In this document: one piece after another, positions 24,895-35,023 of the stretch
Numbering within the stretch: position 1 is the first letter of the stretch
Layout: each line of letters opens with the position of its first letter
Source of the DNA: Trinickia symbiotica
Lineage (GTDB): Bacteria > Pseudomonadota > Gammaproteobacteria > Burkholderiales > Burkholderiaceae
Direction of reading: 5' to 3'
Assembly (NCBI RefSeq): GCF_002934455.1
Contig: NZ_PTIR01000015.1
Location: 62,001-126,000, forward strand
DNA length: 64,000 bases
Notes under the pieces: generated by a model
Databases searched by the model: none
Seen by the model: the letters and a program-made list of their open reading frames with translations, nothing else
Told to the model about the DNA's origin: nothing
Made by a program: the position numbers and the translations under genes

Positions 24895-26049
24895 TCACTG
24901 GGGCCGCCGCGGGTGCTCGCGCGACGTCGCGCGCGCGGGCGCCATCCGCGCCGGCAGCTTGGCCGGCTGAAGACGGGCCGCTTTGAGGCGGCTTGCAACG
25001 CTTCCGAGCCCGATGAGCACGGCAATCGCCGATGCGTCTCCGAGCAACCGTATCGGCCAATCGGTCAGCAGTTCTGTCGTTCGGACGCCGGCCAGTTGCA
25101 AGGCCGCATCGACGCCGATCGAGACGAGCGTGCCGCCCACGAAGCAGACAAGACCTTGCCTGCCGACCGTCACGATCGTCGGTACCGCAACGGCGAGTGA
25201 TCGCAGCCACCCAAGGCGAACCGCCTGCGCGCAGAGCCACGCAATAGAAAGAAAGCTGACGATTCGCACGCTCGCGAGATCTTGTTTCATGAAGCCGGGC
25301 GAAGGATGCCCGTCGATGCAAAGTTTGACGAAAGCGAACGTCAAGGCGACGACGAATGCGACGCGCGTGATCGCTCTGCCCATCGTCGATGTCTGAACGT
25401 CGGCTGAAACGGGATGCAGCCGGCACAGCATGCCGAACGCAAACATCAATTGCCATGCGAAAGGGTTGAACGGCCAGTTTGCATCGCCCGTGCGGGGCAG
25501 CCAGTTTTCGAGCCACGGCGCCAAGGCCCAGACAGCCACGCTGAACGAGAGCATTGCGAAAGGCGACCGCCGGGCGAGCGGCACCGCGAACGGCACACAA
25601 AGCGCGAACAGCACGTACATCGGCAATACGGCGGACAAGAACGGCTGTTCACGAAACGATGCAATGTTCGCGAGTTCCCGCAACGGGTGACGGACGAATG
25701 CCTGCCAGCCCGTATCGACGGCAGCCGCACTCGGCAACAGCGTGAGCAACGCACCGCAAGCGAGCATCAGCGCCGCCGTCAGCAGATAGGCGCGATAGAT
25801 CTCCCATGCGCGCTTCAGAAAGCGATGCAGCGCCGCCGCCTCGCCACGGCGTTCCGCCACGCCGACATAGGCCGCCGCCGACGCGTACCCGCCGAGAAAC
25901 ACGAACACCTCGGCCGCATCGCAGTAGGCGTAGCTATGCAGCATGGCGTATTGCAGGATGCCTCTCGAAATGTGATCGAGCGCAATCACGATCAGCACCA
26001 CGCCTCGAAGAAAATCGACTTCGAGCGATCGCCTGGTTGACGAACTCAT
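24895..26049 (-). CDS. opgC: OpgC-like inner-membrane acyltransferase
   Basis: The 384-aa protein has about 10 hydrophobic helices and the OpgC family start RSLEVDFLRGVVLIVIALDH, where Asp/Arg/His are conserved in membrane acyltransferases. DAAEVFVFLGGYASAAAYVG follows. OpgC proteins add succinyl groups to osmoregulated periplasmic glucans. No opgGH genes are nearby, so the acceptor is not proved. The C-terminal 30 residues are a basic cytoplasmic tail. The gene converges with the MHS transporter. Confidence 0.82.
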   Translation of the reverse strand: MSSSTRRSLEVDFLRGVVLIVIALDHISRGILQYAMLHSYAYCDAAEVFVFLGGYASAAAYVGVAERRGEAAALHRFLKRAWEIYRAYLLTAALMLACGALLTLLPSAAAVDTGWQAFVRHPLRELANIASFREQPFLSAVLPMYVLFALCVPFAVPLARRSPFAMLSFSVAVWALAPWLENWLPRTGDANWPFNPFAWQLMFAFGMLCRLHPVSADVQTSTMGRAITRVAFVVALTFAFVKLCIDGHPSPGFMKQDLASVRIVSFLSIAWLCAQAVRLGWLRSLAVAVPTIVTVGRQGLVCFVGGTLVSIGVDAALQLAGVRTTELLTDWPIRLLGDASAIAVLIGLGSVASRLKAARLQPAKLPARMAPARATSREHPRRPQ

Positions 26050-26380
26050 TGATTCACCTTCCCGGTTGACGGCGGGACCGGCAGTAGCGCCGCCCGATCA
26101 TTCATGCGGTCAAAGCAAATTCGGCGAAGCCGGGCCAAAAAGATTCCCGGCGCAATTCAGTATTCCAATCTTCGTGCCATCTGCGAGACCGGACGCGTGC
26201 CACTCGTCGAAAACATCTCCATGAGCGCTAGAAGAGCGCAATCCGCCCGCCGCGTCAGTGGTTTTCCGATCTTGTCCGCTCGAGTTGGCGGCTCGATACT
26301 GAGTCGTACGGCGCACTTCATGAAAACCGCTGTATCACTTTTGAAAGCAAGACCTTCCCGATCAGCGAGAGGAACGGGCG
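26050..26380. other. 331-bp intergenic region
   Basis: The region lies between the divergent opgC-like gene and a small membrane protein gene. It presumably holds both promoters. Short open frames show no ribosome site or known family. Nothing else is visible. Confidence 0.5.
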
Positions 26381-26560
26381 ATGGATATCGAACTGGGCAA
26401 TGCCGACATCGTAGCGATCGTCGCCCTCGCATTGCTCGCCGCATTGTTGCTTGCATTTCGCTTCCGGCCGACGACGTGGCTGGGCGTAGCGCTCGAAATT
26501 TTGCTCGCGAACGCCCTCGCCATCGCGGCGGTGCTGGCGTTTGACGTCATGCTGTCGTAG
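26381..26560 (+). CDS. Small two-helix membrane protein (59 aa)
   Basis: An ATG at 26381 with GAGAGG 8 bases upstream opens a 59-codon frame ending at TAG 26558-26560. The product begins MDIELGNADIVAIVALALLA, has one hydrophobic helix at about 9-26, a short basic turn (FRFRPTTW) and a second helix at 36-56, so it should be a hairpin in the inner membrane. Charge placement suggests the loop is cytoplasmic. I do not recognise a family. The clean start, the helix pattern and codon bias like its neighbours support a real gene. Confidence 0.6.
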   Translation: MDIELGNADIVAIVALALLAALLLAFRFRPTTWLGVALEILLANALAIAAVLAFDVMLS

Positions 26561-26742
26561 CCCGAGCGCCGAAATATCCGTGCCCCCGGTAAGCGGCCGA
26601 TATTACGGCTCAAACATACGGTCACAGTTTTAACAGGCTTGTAATTTGCTGCGCCGCCAGCGTGCGTCGCTGGCGTGCGGCTTCGTTTGCGTCCGGGTTG
26701 CGGAGACCGGGTCGTATAATCTCAGCTTTGGCCCCGAGATTC

Positions 26743-28143
26743 ATGTTCCGCGCTCCCTTCGCCCGCCGTTACAGCGTCTTGCGGCGTGCGCAGCAGTTGT
26801 GGCGCCGCTATGGCGTCTTCTGGCTCGGCGCGATCGCCGTCGGCCTCGTCGCGGTCTTCTATGCACGACTGATCGACTGGGGCTACAGCGCGTTTCTAGC
26901 GTTGCAGCATCGCTATAGTTGGCTGCCGCTCATCGTCACGCCCGCCGCCGGCGCCCTCTCTGTCCTCGTGACGCGCCGCTTTTTTCGTGGCTCCGAAGGG
27001 AGCGGCATTCCGCAGGTCATCGCGACGCTCGAAGAGGGCACGACGTCGCTCGGCCCTCGGCTGCTCGCGCTGCGGCTGCTCGCGGGGAAAATCGCCGTGT
27101 CGTTCATCGGCATCCTCGGCGGCTTCACGATCGGCCGCGAAGGGCCAACCGTGCAGATCGGCGCAACGCTCATGTACAACTTGCGGCGCTTCTATCCGCG
27201 CTCGACCGCCATCATCGAGCGGCAACTGGTGCTGGCGGGCGCCGCGGCGGGGTTGTCCGCCGCGTTCAACACGCCGCTCGCGGGCATTGTCTTCGCCATC
27301 GAAGAGCTGACGCGCAGCTTCGAAGTACGTACGAGCGGCGTGCTGATCACCGCCATCATCGTGGCGGGTGTAATCGCGCTCGGGCTCAACGGCAACTACA
27401 CGTATTTCGGCACGATTCAGGTCTCGCCCCATTTCCCTGGCGTGCTGGCGCTCGCCGTCATCGTCACGGCGCTGGTCACGGGCGTGGCCGGAGGCGTTTT
27501 CGCCTGGTTGCTGCTTCACACGTCGCGCTGGCAACCGGCCGCGCTCGCCAGACTGCATCGCGAGCGGCCGGTCGTGTTTGGAGCGCTCTGCGGCCTGGCA
27601 ATCGCCGTTGTCGGCATCGCCAGTGGCGGCCACACGTTCGGCAGCGGGTATGCCGAAGCGCGCGGATTGCTCGAGGGTCGTGAGCAGTTGTCGATGCTCT
27701 ACCCGTTCGCCAAGATGGCTTCGATGGTCGCTTCGTACCTGCCCGGCATTCCGGGCGGTATCTTCGCGCCGTCGCTATCGATTGGCGCCGGTTTCGGCAA
27801 TTTGCTGCACCTCGCGTTCACGAGCATGCAACTGCAGATGCTGATCGCGCTTGCGATGGTCGGCTATCTGGCCGCCGTCACGCAATCGCCGATCACCTCG
27901 TTCGTCATCGTGATGGAAATGATCAACGGCCATGCGCTCGTGATTTCGCTGATGGCCACGGCGCTGGTCGCGAGCCGCGTGTCACGCCTCTTCGCTCCGC
28001 CGCTTTATGAAGCGCTCTCGCATCGATATCTGACACCGAAGCGGGAAGCAGCGCCAGCGGCCGACTCGCCGAAAACGCTCGAGCCGCTGTTCGAAGACGA
28101 ACACGCGAGCGCGGAGCCGCGCGCCGACACGCCGGGCAAGTGA
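26743..28143 (+). CDS. ClC-family chloride channel/exchanger
   Basis: The 466-aa inner-membrane protein has the three ClC selectivity motifs: GSEGSGIPQ, GREGPTVQ (with the gating glutamate of H+/Cl- exchangers) and GGIFAPSLSIGAGFGNL. It lacks C-terminal CBS domains and resembles ClcB-type proteins. Such proteins exchange chloride for protons and help in acid stress. The start MFRAPFARRYSV at 26743 is the first Met before the conserved helices; the frame is open 27 codons upstream. A perfect TATAAT at 26715-26720 lies just upstream, though no matching -35 is at normal spacing. It converges with minE; a GCGGGC/GCCCGC hairpin lies at 28219-28237. Confidence 0.92.
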   Translation: MFRAPFARRYSVLRRAQQLWRRYGVFWLGAIAVGLVAVFYARLIDWGYSAFLALQHRYSWLPLIVTPAAGALSVLVTRRFFRGSEGSGIPQVIATLEEGTTSLGPRLLALRLLAGKIAVSFIGILGGFTIGREGPTVQIGATLMYNLRRFYPRSTAIIERQLVLAGAAAGLSAAFNTPLAGIVFAIEELTRSFEVRTSGVLITAIIVAGVIALGLNGNYTYFGTIQVSPHFPGVLALAVIVTALVTGVAGGVFAWLLLHTSRWQPAALARLHRERPVVFGALCGLAIAVVGIASGGHTFGSGYAEARGLLEGREQLSMLYPFAKMASMVASYLPGIPGGIFAPSLSIGAGFGNLLHLAFTSMQLQMLIALAMVGYLAAVTQSPITSFVIVMEMINGHALVISLMATALVASRVSRLFAPPLYEALSHRYLTPKREAAPAADSPKTLEPLFEDEHASAEPRADTPGK

Positions 28144-28244
28144 TTCAGGCGGGGACGCTCTTCTCGAGCCCCTGACACTGAATCGATCACCCGGCGCATG
28201 GGAAAGGCAGGAGGCAATGCGGGCATGAGCCGCCCGCCCCGCCG

Positions 28245-28499
28245 TCAAAGCTGCGGAATCTCGATTTTGACTTCGAGGACCTCGAGATTGTCCTGGCGCT
28301 CGAGGCTCACGCGGATGTCGTCATTGGAAATGTTGACGTACTTCGAGATGACCGCGACGAGCTCGCGTTGCAGCGCGGGCAGATAATCGGCCGGCGGGCG
28401 CCCGCCCGCGCGCTCGTGCGCGATGATGAGCTGCAGGCGCTCCTTCGCGACGACCGCGGACTTCTTTTTCTCGCCGAGCAAAAAGGAAAGAATCGACAT
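28245..28499 (-). CDS. minE: MinE, topological specificity factor for cell division
   Basis: The 84-aa protein starts [15 protein letters not shown], the membrane-targeting helix. It has the MinD-activating segment [15 protein letters not shown] and a C-terminal topology domain ending in [13 protein letters not shown]. MinE stimulates MinD ATPase and drives the pole-to-pole oscillation that keeps the Z ring at midcell. It is last in the leftward minC-minD-minE operon, 14 bases after minD. Confidence 0.97.
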   Translation of the reverse strand: MSILSFLLGEKKKSAVVAKERLQLIIAHERAGGRPPADYLPALQRELVAVISKYVNISNDDIRVSLERQDNLEVLEVKIEIPQL

Positions 28500-28513
28500 A
28501 TCGCGGCTCCCCC

Positions 28514-29329
28514 TTATCTGTTGCCGAACAGGCGCTGCAGCAAGCCCGGCTTCTGATAATCGGTGAAGCGCAAAGCCTTGTCCTCGCCGAGAAAGCGCGC
28601 GACGACATCCTTGTAGGATTCGGCCACGTCGGAACCGTCCATATGCACGGCGGGCAAGCCCTGGTTCGACGCGTGCAGGACCGCTTCCGATTCTGGCACG
28701 ACGCCGATCAGCTCGATGCGCAGAATTTCCTGGATATCGGAGAGCGAAAGCATCTCGCCTTCGCTGACGCGCTTCGGGTTGTAGCGCGTAATGAGCAGAT
28801 GCTCCTTGATGGGCTCCTTGCCTTCGATTGCGCGCTTCGTCTTCGACGACAGAATGCCCAGGATTCGATCCGAGTCGCGCACCGACGACACTTCAGGGTT
28901 CGTCACAACGAGCGCCTCGTCGGCGAAATGCATCGCGTAGAGCGCGCCCGATTCGATGCCGGCCGGCGAATCGCAGACGATGTAGTCGAAGCCCATGCCG
29001 GACAGATCGTTGATGACCTTTTCGACGCCCTCGAGCGTCAACGCGTCTTTGTCGCGCGTCTGCGAGGCCGGCAGGATATACAGGTTCTCGCACTTCTTGT
29101 CCTTGATGAGCGCCTGATTGAGGTTGGCCTCACCCTGGATCACGTTGATGAAATCGTAGACGACGCGGCGCTCGCAGCCCATGATCAAATCGAGGTTGCG
29201 CAAGCCGACGTCGAAATCGATCACGGCCGTCTTGTGGCCTCTCAATGCGAGTCCCGACGCAAAGCTCGCGCTCGTGGTCGTTTTGCCCACGCCGCCCTTG
29301 CCCGAAGTCACCACAACGATTTTTGCCAT
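28514..29329 (-). CDS. minD: MinD, septum-site ATPase
   Basis: The 271-aa ATPase begins [20 protein letters not shown] with the deviant Walker A (Lys11 and Lys16), then [18 protein letters not shown] and [20 protein letters not shown]. It ends with the amphipathic membrane-targeting helix [13 protein letters not shown]. MinD dimerises with ATP on the membrane, recruits MinC, and is released by MinE. Length is normal. It lies between minC and minE. Confidence 0.98.
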   Translation of the reverse strand: MAKIVVVTSGKGGVGKTTTSASFASGLALRGHKTAVIDFDVGLRNLDLIMGCERRVVYDFINVIQGEANLNQALIKDKKCENLYILPASQTRDKDALTLEGVEKVINDLSGMGFDYIVCDSPAGIESGALYAMHFADEALVVTNPEVSSVRDSDRILGILSSKTKRAIEGKEPIKEHLLITRYNPKRVSEGEMLSLSDIQEILRIELIGVVPESEAVLHASNQGLPAVHMDGSDVAESYKDVVARFLGEDKALRFTDYQKPGLLQRLFGNR

Positions 29330-29397
29330 TTCCCCTTACCCTTGTTCGTCAAATGAGTTCGATGAGGCCCGCGCGGCGCGGCGCGTACTCGCGCGTC

Positions 29398-30165
29398 CTA
29401 CGTGAGCCTCAACGGTTCGATGATTAGCTTTTCTTCGGCAAGTCGGATCTGGACGGACTTCCCGAGAACGTCGGCCGGCAACGGATTTTCAGTGGTTCGA
29501 TAGATGCCGGCGATCGAGATCAGTTCCGGCTCGAGACACGTGCAGAAAATGCGCGCACCGTGGTTGCCGTGCACGCCGGCGAGCGCCCGCCCGCGCAGCG
29601 GCGCGTAGATGTGAATATTGCCTTCCGCGATCACTTCGGCGCCATGGCTGACGAGCCCCAGCACGATCAGGTCTCCCTTGGCGTAGACCTGCTGGCCCGA
29701 GCGCAGCGGCCTGTCGACGACGAGCGTTTGGGCGCTCGGTGCCTGCCTGCCCGGCGCTTCGGCAGCGGGAAGCGGCTGCGAGGCCGCGCGTTCCGCCTGC
29801 TTGCCTTCGTCCGCTTGCCGATCGTCGGCCTTGGCGCCCCCGCCCCGCCTGTCGCGCGCTTCGAGCAGCGGCAAGCCGGCGTCCGCCGCCCAGCCGGTTT
29901 GATGAGGCGCGGCGACGATGCCAAGAGGACGCATGCGGACGCTGTCCAACAGATGCGCGATTTCGGCGAGCGGGATGCGTTCGCCTTCGCCGAGACGGCG
30001 AAGATCGATCGCGACGACGTCGCCCGCAAAAAATTCGGGAGTCGCTTCGAAGCGTCGCGTGAGCTCGCTCTTCAGCGCGTCGAGATCCGTCGTCTTGACG
30101 ACGAACATGAGCGTATCGACGGAACCGCTGCGTAATTCGAAGTATGGCGATTTGTTCAGCGACAT
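29398..30165 (-). CDS. minC: MinC, septum-site inhibitor
   Basis: The 255-aa protein inhibits FtsZ polymerisation away from midcell. The N-terminal domain starts [18 protein letters not shown] Lys/Glu/Ala-rich linker ([17 protein letters not shown]) joins the beta-helix C-terminal domain, with [33 protein letters not shown] and [17 protein letters not shown], which contacts MinD. The start at 30165 is the family start. An upstream open frame to 30222 has no support. A 68-base gap precedes minD. Confidence 0.95.
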   Translation of the reverse strand: MSLNKSPYFELRSGSVDTLMFVVKTTDLDALKSELTRRFEATPEFFAGDVVAIDLRRLGEGERIPLAEIAHLLDSVRMRPLGIVAAPHQTGWAADAGLPLLEARDRRGGGAKADDRQADEGKQAERAASQPLPAAEAPGRQAPSAQTLVVDRPLRSGQQVYAKGDLIVLGLVSHGAEVIAEGNIHIYAPLRGRALAGVHGNHGARIFCTCLEPELISIAGIYRTTENPLPADVLGKSVQIRLAEEKLIIEPLRLT

Positions 30166-30243
30166 GGCGTTGAAGCAAAAAATTTCGCCTATTTTACAGG
30201 GGTCCGCGCGCGCGGCCAGCATTTTCGAGCGAGACGTCCCCCA

Positions 30244-30759
30244 TCAATCGTGAGTGCGCGGCACATGCCGCACGAGCAGCGTCTCCCATTCGTCGGGCGC
30301 GCGCGTCATGCGCTCGTGCTCCCCGGTGGGGCCGAACCCGAGACGTTCGTAAAAACGCATGGCGGTGCGATTGGCGTCCGTCACCCACGCATGCACCTCG
30401 GTCGCGCCATGCTCCGCCAGCCATTCGCTCGCCGTGTTCACGAGCAGTTCGCCGCCGCGCAGATGGCGCACAGCCGGGGCAACCCACAGCGCGCAAACGA
30501 ATGCCATGCGCCGATCGTCGAAATAGGCACCGATGAGTCCGGCTGGATGCCCTTCCGTATAGAGGATGAACGAGGTGGACGAATCCGAAATCGCCTGACG
30601 AGCGGCAACGGTTTCGAACGTCTCCCGCTTCTCGTCGAGCGCCTGCTCGAGCGTCTCCCCGAATGCGTAGGGGGCTTCGCGCAACGCGGCCGTGCGGAGC
30701 TCGCGCAGCATCGCGCCTTGGTCGGCAGCGATACGGCGAACAGTCAGCGATGAAATCAT
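30244..30759 (-). CDS. GNAT-family N-acetyltransferase
   Basis: The 171-aa protein begins MISSLTVRRIAADQGAML. It contains the acetyl-CoA pyrophosphate-binding motif A VRHLRGGELLVNTASEW, in place of the classic R/QxxGxG, and motif B AMRFYERLGFGPTGE. Family members acetylate small molecules or protein N-termini; the substrate is unknown. GGAG lies 4 bases before the chosen ATG. It stands alone, 78 bases downstream of the minC start region on the same strand as min genes, so it may be read into minC. Confidence 0.85.
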   Translation of the reverse strand: MISSLTVRRIAADQGAMLRELRTAALREAPYAFGETLEQALDEKRETFETVAARQAISDSSTSFILYTEGHPAGLIGAYFDDRRMAFVCALWVAPAVRHLRGGELLVNTASEWLAEHGATEVHAWVTDANRTAMRFYERLGFGPTGEHERMTRAPDEWETLLVRHVPRTHD

Positions 30760-31196
30760 GGGGCTCCGGTTCAGGGCATAACAGGCAAACCGTAGCTTCG
30801 TCCTATCGGGCCAACGAGTCAAATCTCGCTTGTATGGGCCCTCGTGCGCGGACCGCGCAACGCCCGCATCGCGAGCGACGATGCGCCATAGCCTTAGCTG
30901 CTATGGCAACGATGAGCGACACCGTCCCGCAAAAGGGATTTGCTTTCGGGGCACTTGGCGGCCATCTCGGCGATTTGATATGGAAGGAACTTGCAGGACA
31001 GGCACCCACATGAAAGCGCATTGAAAGAAAGCGCGAAGGCGCTCCGAAACGGCAATCGGCCGTATCGATCAGGGCGCTTTTCGACGGAGCTTTGGCCAGC
31101 AATTTGTAGGAAAATAGCGCAGCGTCGCCCAGCGTCGATTTCGCGCCGTGGCGAGCCCTGGCCTAGCCATCAATCAACTACGCGGCGGCAGAAGCG
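30760..31196. other. 437-bp divergent intergenic region
   Basis: The region lies between the GNAT and diguanylate cyclase genes. No open frame has a ribosome site or family likeness. It should carry promoters for both. No clear consensus promoter was found by eye. Confidence 0.45.
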
Positions 31197-32573
31197 ATGG
31201 AAAGCCTGCTCATAGGACCGGCGACACGCAAGCAAGCTGCTTGTGCGGGAACGTCAGCGTTGCTCGTGCTGCTTGCGCTCGCGATCGCGGCGCCTCAGGC
31301 ACGGCAGCCACTATCGCCCGTGGGGCCGTTCATGCCGATGTGCGCGCTGACCGTCTTCACGACCTCGGGGATCGCGGCATTCCTGCTCGGCGCCCGTTTT
31401 GCCGTGACGCAGCGGCCGATGCTCTGCGCCCTGGGCGGAGCCTACGCGTTCACCGCCATCACGGTCGCGCTGCAATTGCTCATGTTTCCCGGCGTGTTCT
31501 CGCACACGGGACTGCTCGGCGCGCGGCCCAACAGCGCCGCATGGATGTGGGTCTTCTGGCACGGTGGATTTCCGCTCCTCGTCGCTGTGGCGATGCTGTT
31601 GCGCGATCAATCGATCGATGGGTCGCCGGCCGGCCGCTTCCGGTTCCACGAGTGGACCCTGACGCTTATCGGCATGCCCGCGGTACTCGCCGCTGTGCTG
31701 GGTGTGTTCGCCGCAAACGCGAATCTCTCCGCGCCTTTCTATCCCATGACCGACATCGATTCGGCGAGGATCAGCCCTACCGCCCTCGTCGTCTGCTTGC
31801 TCGACGCATTCGCGATCGTGCTGGTCCTAGTGAAAGGGCGACTACGCTCGGTGCTCGACCTATGGATCACGATTGCGCTCCTGGCCTCCTTTGTCGATGC
31901 GAGCTTGAATATGCTCAGCGTGGGCCGGTTTACCGTCGGCTGGTACGTTGCGAGGATTTTCAGCATGCTTGCGCCGGGCGTGCTCGTCGGCGTCCTGATA
32001 TGGGAAGTCACCGTGCTCTATCGCCAGCTGGCCGAGGCCCATGCCTCCCTGCTGCAGACCTCCACACACGACGCACTGACAGGCGTCTATAACCGCCATT
32101 ACTTCGACGAACAATTCCGCAGGGACTTCGATCGCGCGAGGCTGCATCGCCGGCCGCTTTCTCTCGTCATGGTCGATATCGACAATTTCAAGGCCTATAA
32201 CGATGCTTTTGGCCATCCGCGCGGCGACGCCTGCCTGCGCGCGGTCGCCGAGGCACTGGCGCAAACAGCCCGGCGCGCGGGCGAATATGTCGCGCGCTAT
32301 GGCGGCGAAGAGTTCGTAATCGTGCTGCCGGGCTCGGAGCTCGACGATGCGACGACGCGGGCCGAACAAGCGCGCAACGCCGTCATCGCGATCGGCCTGA
32401 CGGCGCCGGGGCCAGGCGGCCGCGTTACCGTCAGCGCCGGATGCGCATGCAGCGAGGGGAGCGAACCCTCGAACGCGAGCGAACTTCTCGACGGCGCGGA
32501 TGCCGCGCTCTATGCGGCGAAGCGCGCGGGGCGCAACCGCGTGGAGCGCGTTGCCGTCATCGATCGCGGTTAA
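31197..32573 (+). CDS. MASE4-type membrane diguanylate cyclase
   Basis: The 458-aa protein makes cyclic di-GMP from two GTP. Residues 10-275 hold about eight hydrophobic helices matching the MASE4 sensor layout. Then a short helical linker (VTVLYRQLAEAHASLLQTST) leads to the GGDEF domain: DALTGVYNRHYFDEQF, MVDIDNFKAYNDAFGH, and the active-site motif GGEEF at 369-373. The allosteric inhibitory site, normally RxxD five residues before the motif, reads RAGE (360-363), so product inhibition may be weakened. The gene is monocistronic between a divergent acetyltransferase and a convergent coiled-coil gene. The stimulus is unknown. Confidence 0.88.
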   Translation: MESLLIGPATRKQAACAGTSALLVLLALAIAAPQARQPLSPVGPFMPMCALTVFTTSGIAAFLLGARFAVTQRPMLCALGGAYAFTAITVALQLLMFPGVFSHTGLLGARPNSAAWMWVFWHGGFPLLVAVAMLLRDQSIDGSPAGRFRFHEWTLTLIGMPAVLAAVLGVFAANANLSAPFYPMTDIDSARISPTALVVCLLDAFAIVLVLVKGRLRSVLDLWITIALLASFVDASLNMLSVGRFTVGWYVARIFSMLAPGVLVGVLIWEVTVLYRQLAEAHASLLQTSTHDALTGVYNRHYFDEQFRRDFDRARLHRRPLSLVMVDIDNFKAYNDAFGHPRGDACLRAVAEALAQTARRAGEYVARYGGEEFVIVLPGSELDDATTRAEQARNAVIAIGLTAPGPGGRVTVSAGCACSEGSEPSNASELLDGADAALYAAKRAGRNRVERVAVIDRG

Positions 32574-32623
32574 AGCTTGCGCACTTGCTTCCTCGGGGGA
32601 AGCGCAGCCGGTGTTCGAACAGG

Positions 32624-33097
32624 CTAGTGCACATACCTGGCGATATAGTAGACGCCCGATACAAGCACTGTCGCGCCGCCCATGATGCGCCACGTCAGGC
32701 CGTGAAGCTCACGGTGCAATTCCTCTTTAGTGACGAACGTATCCATCGTCGATGCCAGCTTATCGACCTTGGATTCGAGCTTGTCGACCTTGGATTCGAG
32801 TTTGTCAAATTTTGATTCGAGCCTATCCACCCGCGTCTCGATCTTGGAGAGGCGGTCCCGGATCTCATAAAAACCCATTTCGAGGAACGCAAAACGTCCT
32901 TCGATGCCACCGCCGCTGCCTCCGGCCTTATGCGTCCACTTGCGCGGCTTCGACCGCGCCCTCTGGGGAAGTTGATAGGAGTTCATCATTGAAGAGTTCA
33001 TCATTGAAATCGTCGAAAACGTCAACGTAACGGCACTCAGCGTAGCTATACCGTAAAGTGCGGAAAATTCAGCCGGATGGCCTACCGAGGAGGCCAT
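32624..33097 (-). CDS. Coiled-coil protein with C-terminal membrane helix
   Basis: The product is up to 157 aa. Residues 80-115 form a strict heptad coiled coil (RVDRLESKFDKLESK, then VDKLESKVDKL). A C-terminal hydrophobic segment (MGGATVLVSGVYYIARYVH) should anchor it. The plan resembles small phage or DUF1640-like membrane coiled-coil proteins, function unknown. The start is uncertain: the frame opens at 33097, but MMNSS/MMNSY starts at 32990-33007 lie inside a 15-bp tandem duplication. The coil is encoded by 21-bp tandem repeats. It lies downstream of tRNA-Ser(CGA), same strand, and converges with the cyclase. Confidence 0.6.
   Translation of the reverse strand: MASSVGHPAEFSALYGIATLSAVTLTFSTISMMNSSMMNSYQLPQRARSKPRKWTHKAGGSGGGIEGRFAFLEMGFYEIRDRLSKIETRVDRLESKFDKLESKVDKLESKVDKLASTMDTFVTKEELHRELHGLTWRIMGGATVLVSGVYYIARYVH
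32760..32822. repeat. Three 21-bp tandem repeats encoding coiled-coil heptads
   Basis: Units 32760-32780, 32781-32801 and 32802-32822 share a ttgtcgacc-ttggattcgag pattern. The first two differ at two positions; the third is more diverged. Each encodes one heptad (LESKVDK type), so copy number changes keep frame. Confidence 0.8.
32979..33008. repeat. 15-bp tandem duplication near the coiled-coil gene start
   Basis: GAGTTCATCATTGAA occurs at 32979-32993 and again at 32994-33008 without change. On the coding strand it duplicates the codons for MMNS plus one residue and so doubles the candidate start codons. Confidence 0.85.
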
Positions 33098-33332
33098 CTG
33101 TGCGGCAGCCTACTCGATCTCGCGACTGATTAGCCTGTGCTCGTTATGTTTAGGACGATCTGCGTTGATCGACGCCCGGACCGGCTCGGGCGAACTCGTT
33201 CGGAAAGGCCGCGATGATCGTATCGAACGCTTTCGATTTGCTCACGTGCCAAAGCGATCGGCGAGCTGACGACGATATGCCGGACGCAAAAAAGCCCCGC
33301 AAATCGATGACTTACGGGGCTCTCGCTAATCC

Positions 33333-33423
33333 TGGCGGAAAGGGTGGGATTCGAACCCACGGTACGGTATAACCGTACACCGGATTTCGAGTCCGGCGCA
33401 TTCGACCACTCTGCCACCTTTCC
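33333..33423 (-). tRNA. tRNA-Ser(CGA)
   Basis: This is a 91-nt class II tRNA on the minus strand. Acceptor GGAAAGG pairs with CCTTTCC, with discriminator G and encoded CCA. A long variable arm is built from TGTACGGTTATACCGTAC. Anticodon loop CTCGAAA gives CGA. It lies 191 bases downstream of serS, whose product charges it, on the same strand. Confidence 0.97.
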
Positions 33424-33614
33424 TTTTTCGGATGTCGCGCTTGCGTCGCACGTCAACAGACGTCGTGCGCACACCGCTCCACCCAGTGTTCACCAAGCTG
33501 GTCGCTGTTTGGCGAAGCGAAGATTATAGAACATCCGACACGACATTCCAAGGCCTTTTTGCAAGACGAGATGGAACGGCGGGCGCGGATCAAACCGCCG
33601 CGGTTCGAGAAGTC

Positions 33615-34946
<1,332 letters not shown>

Positions 34947-35023
34947 TTAGCGCACCGGTATGCAACCCCGGGCCCGCCTTGGGAAATCGGCCGGTTCGGC
35001 GGGCCTTCGTTCGCCCGGATTGG

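Noticed and set aside
32760-32822. Possible CRISPR-like array
   Set aside because: The repeats are contiguous 21-mers without spacers and encode heptads in frame.
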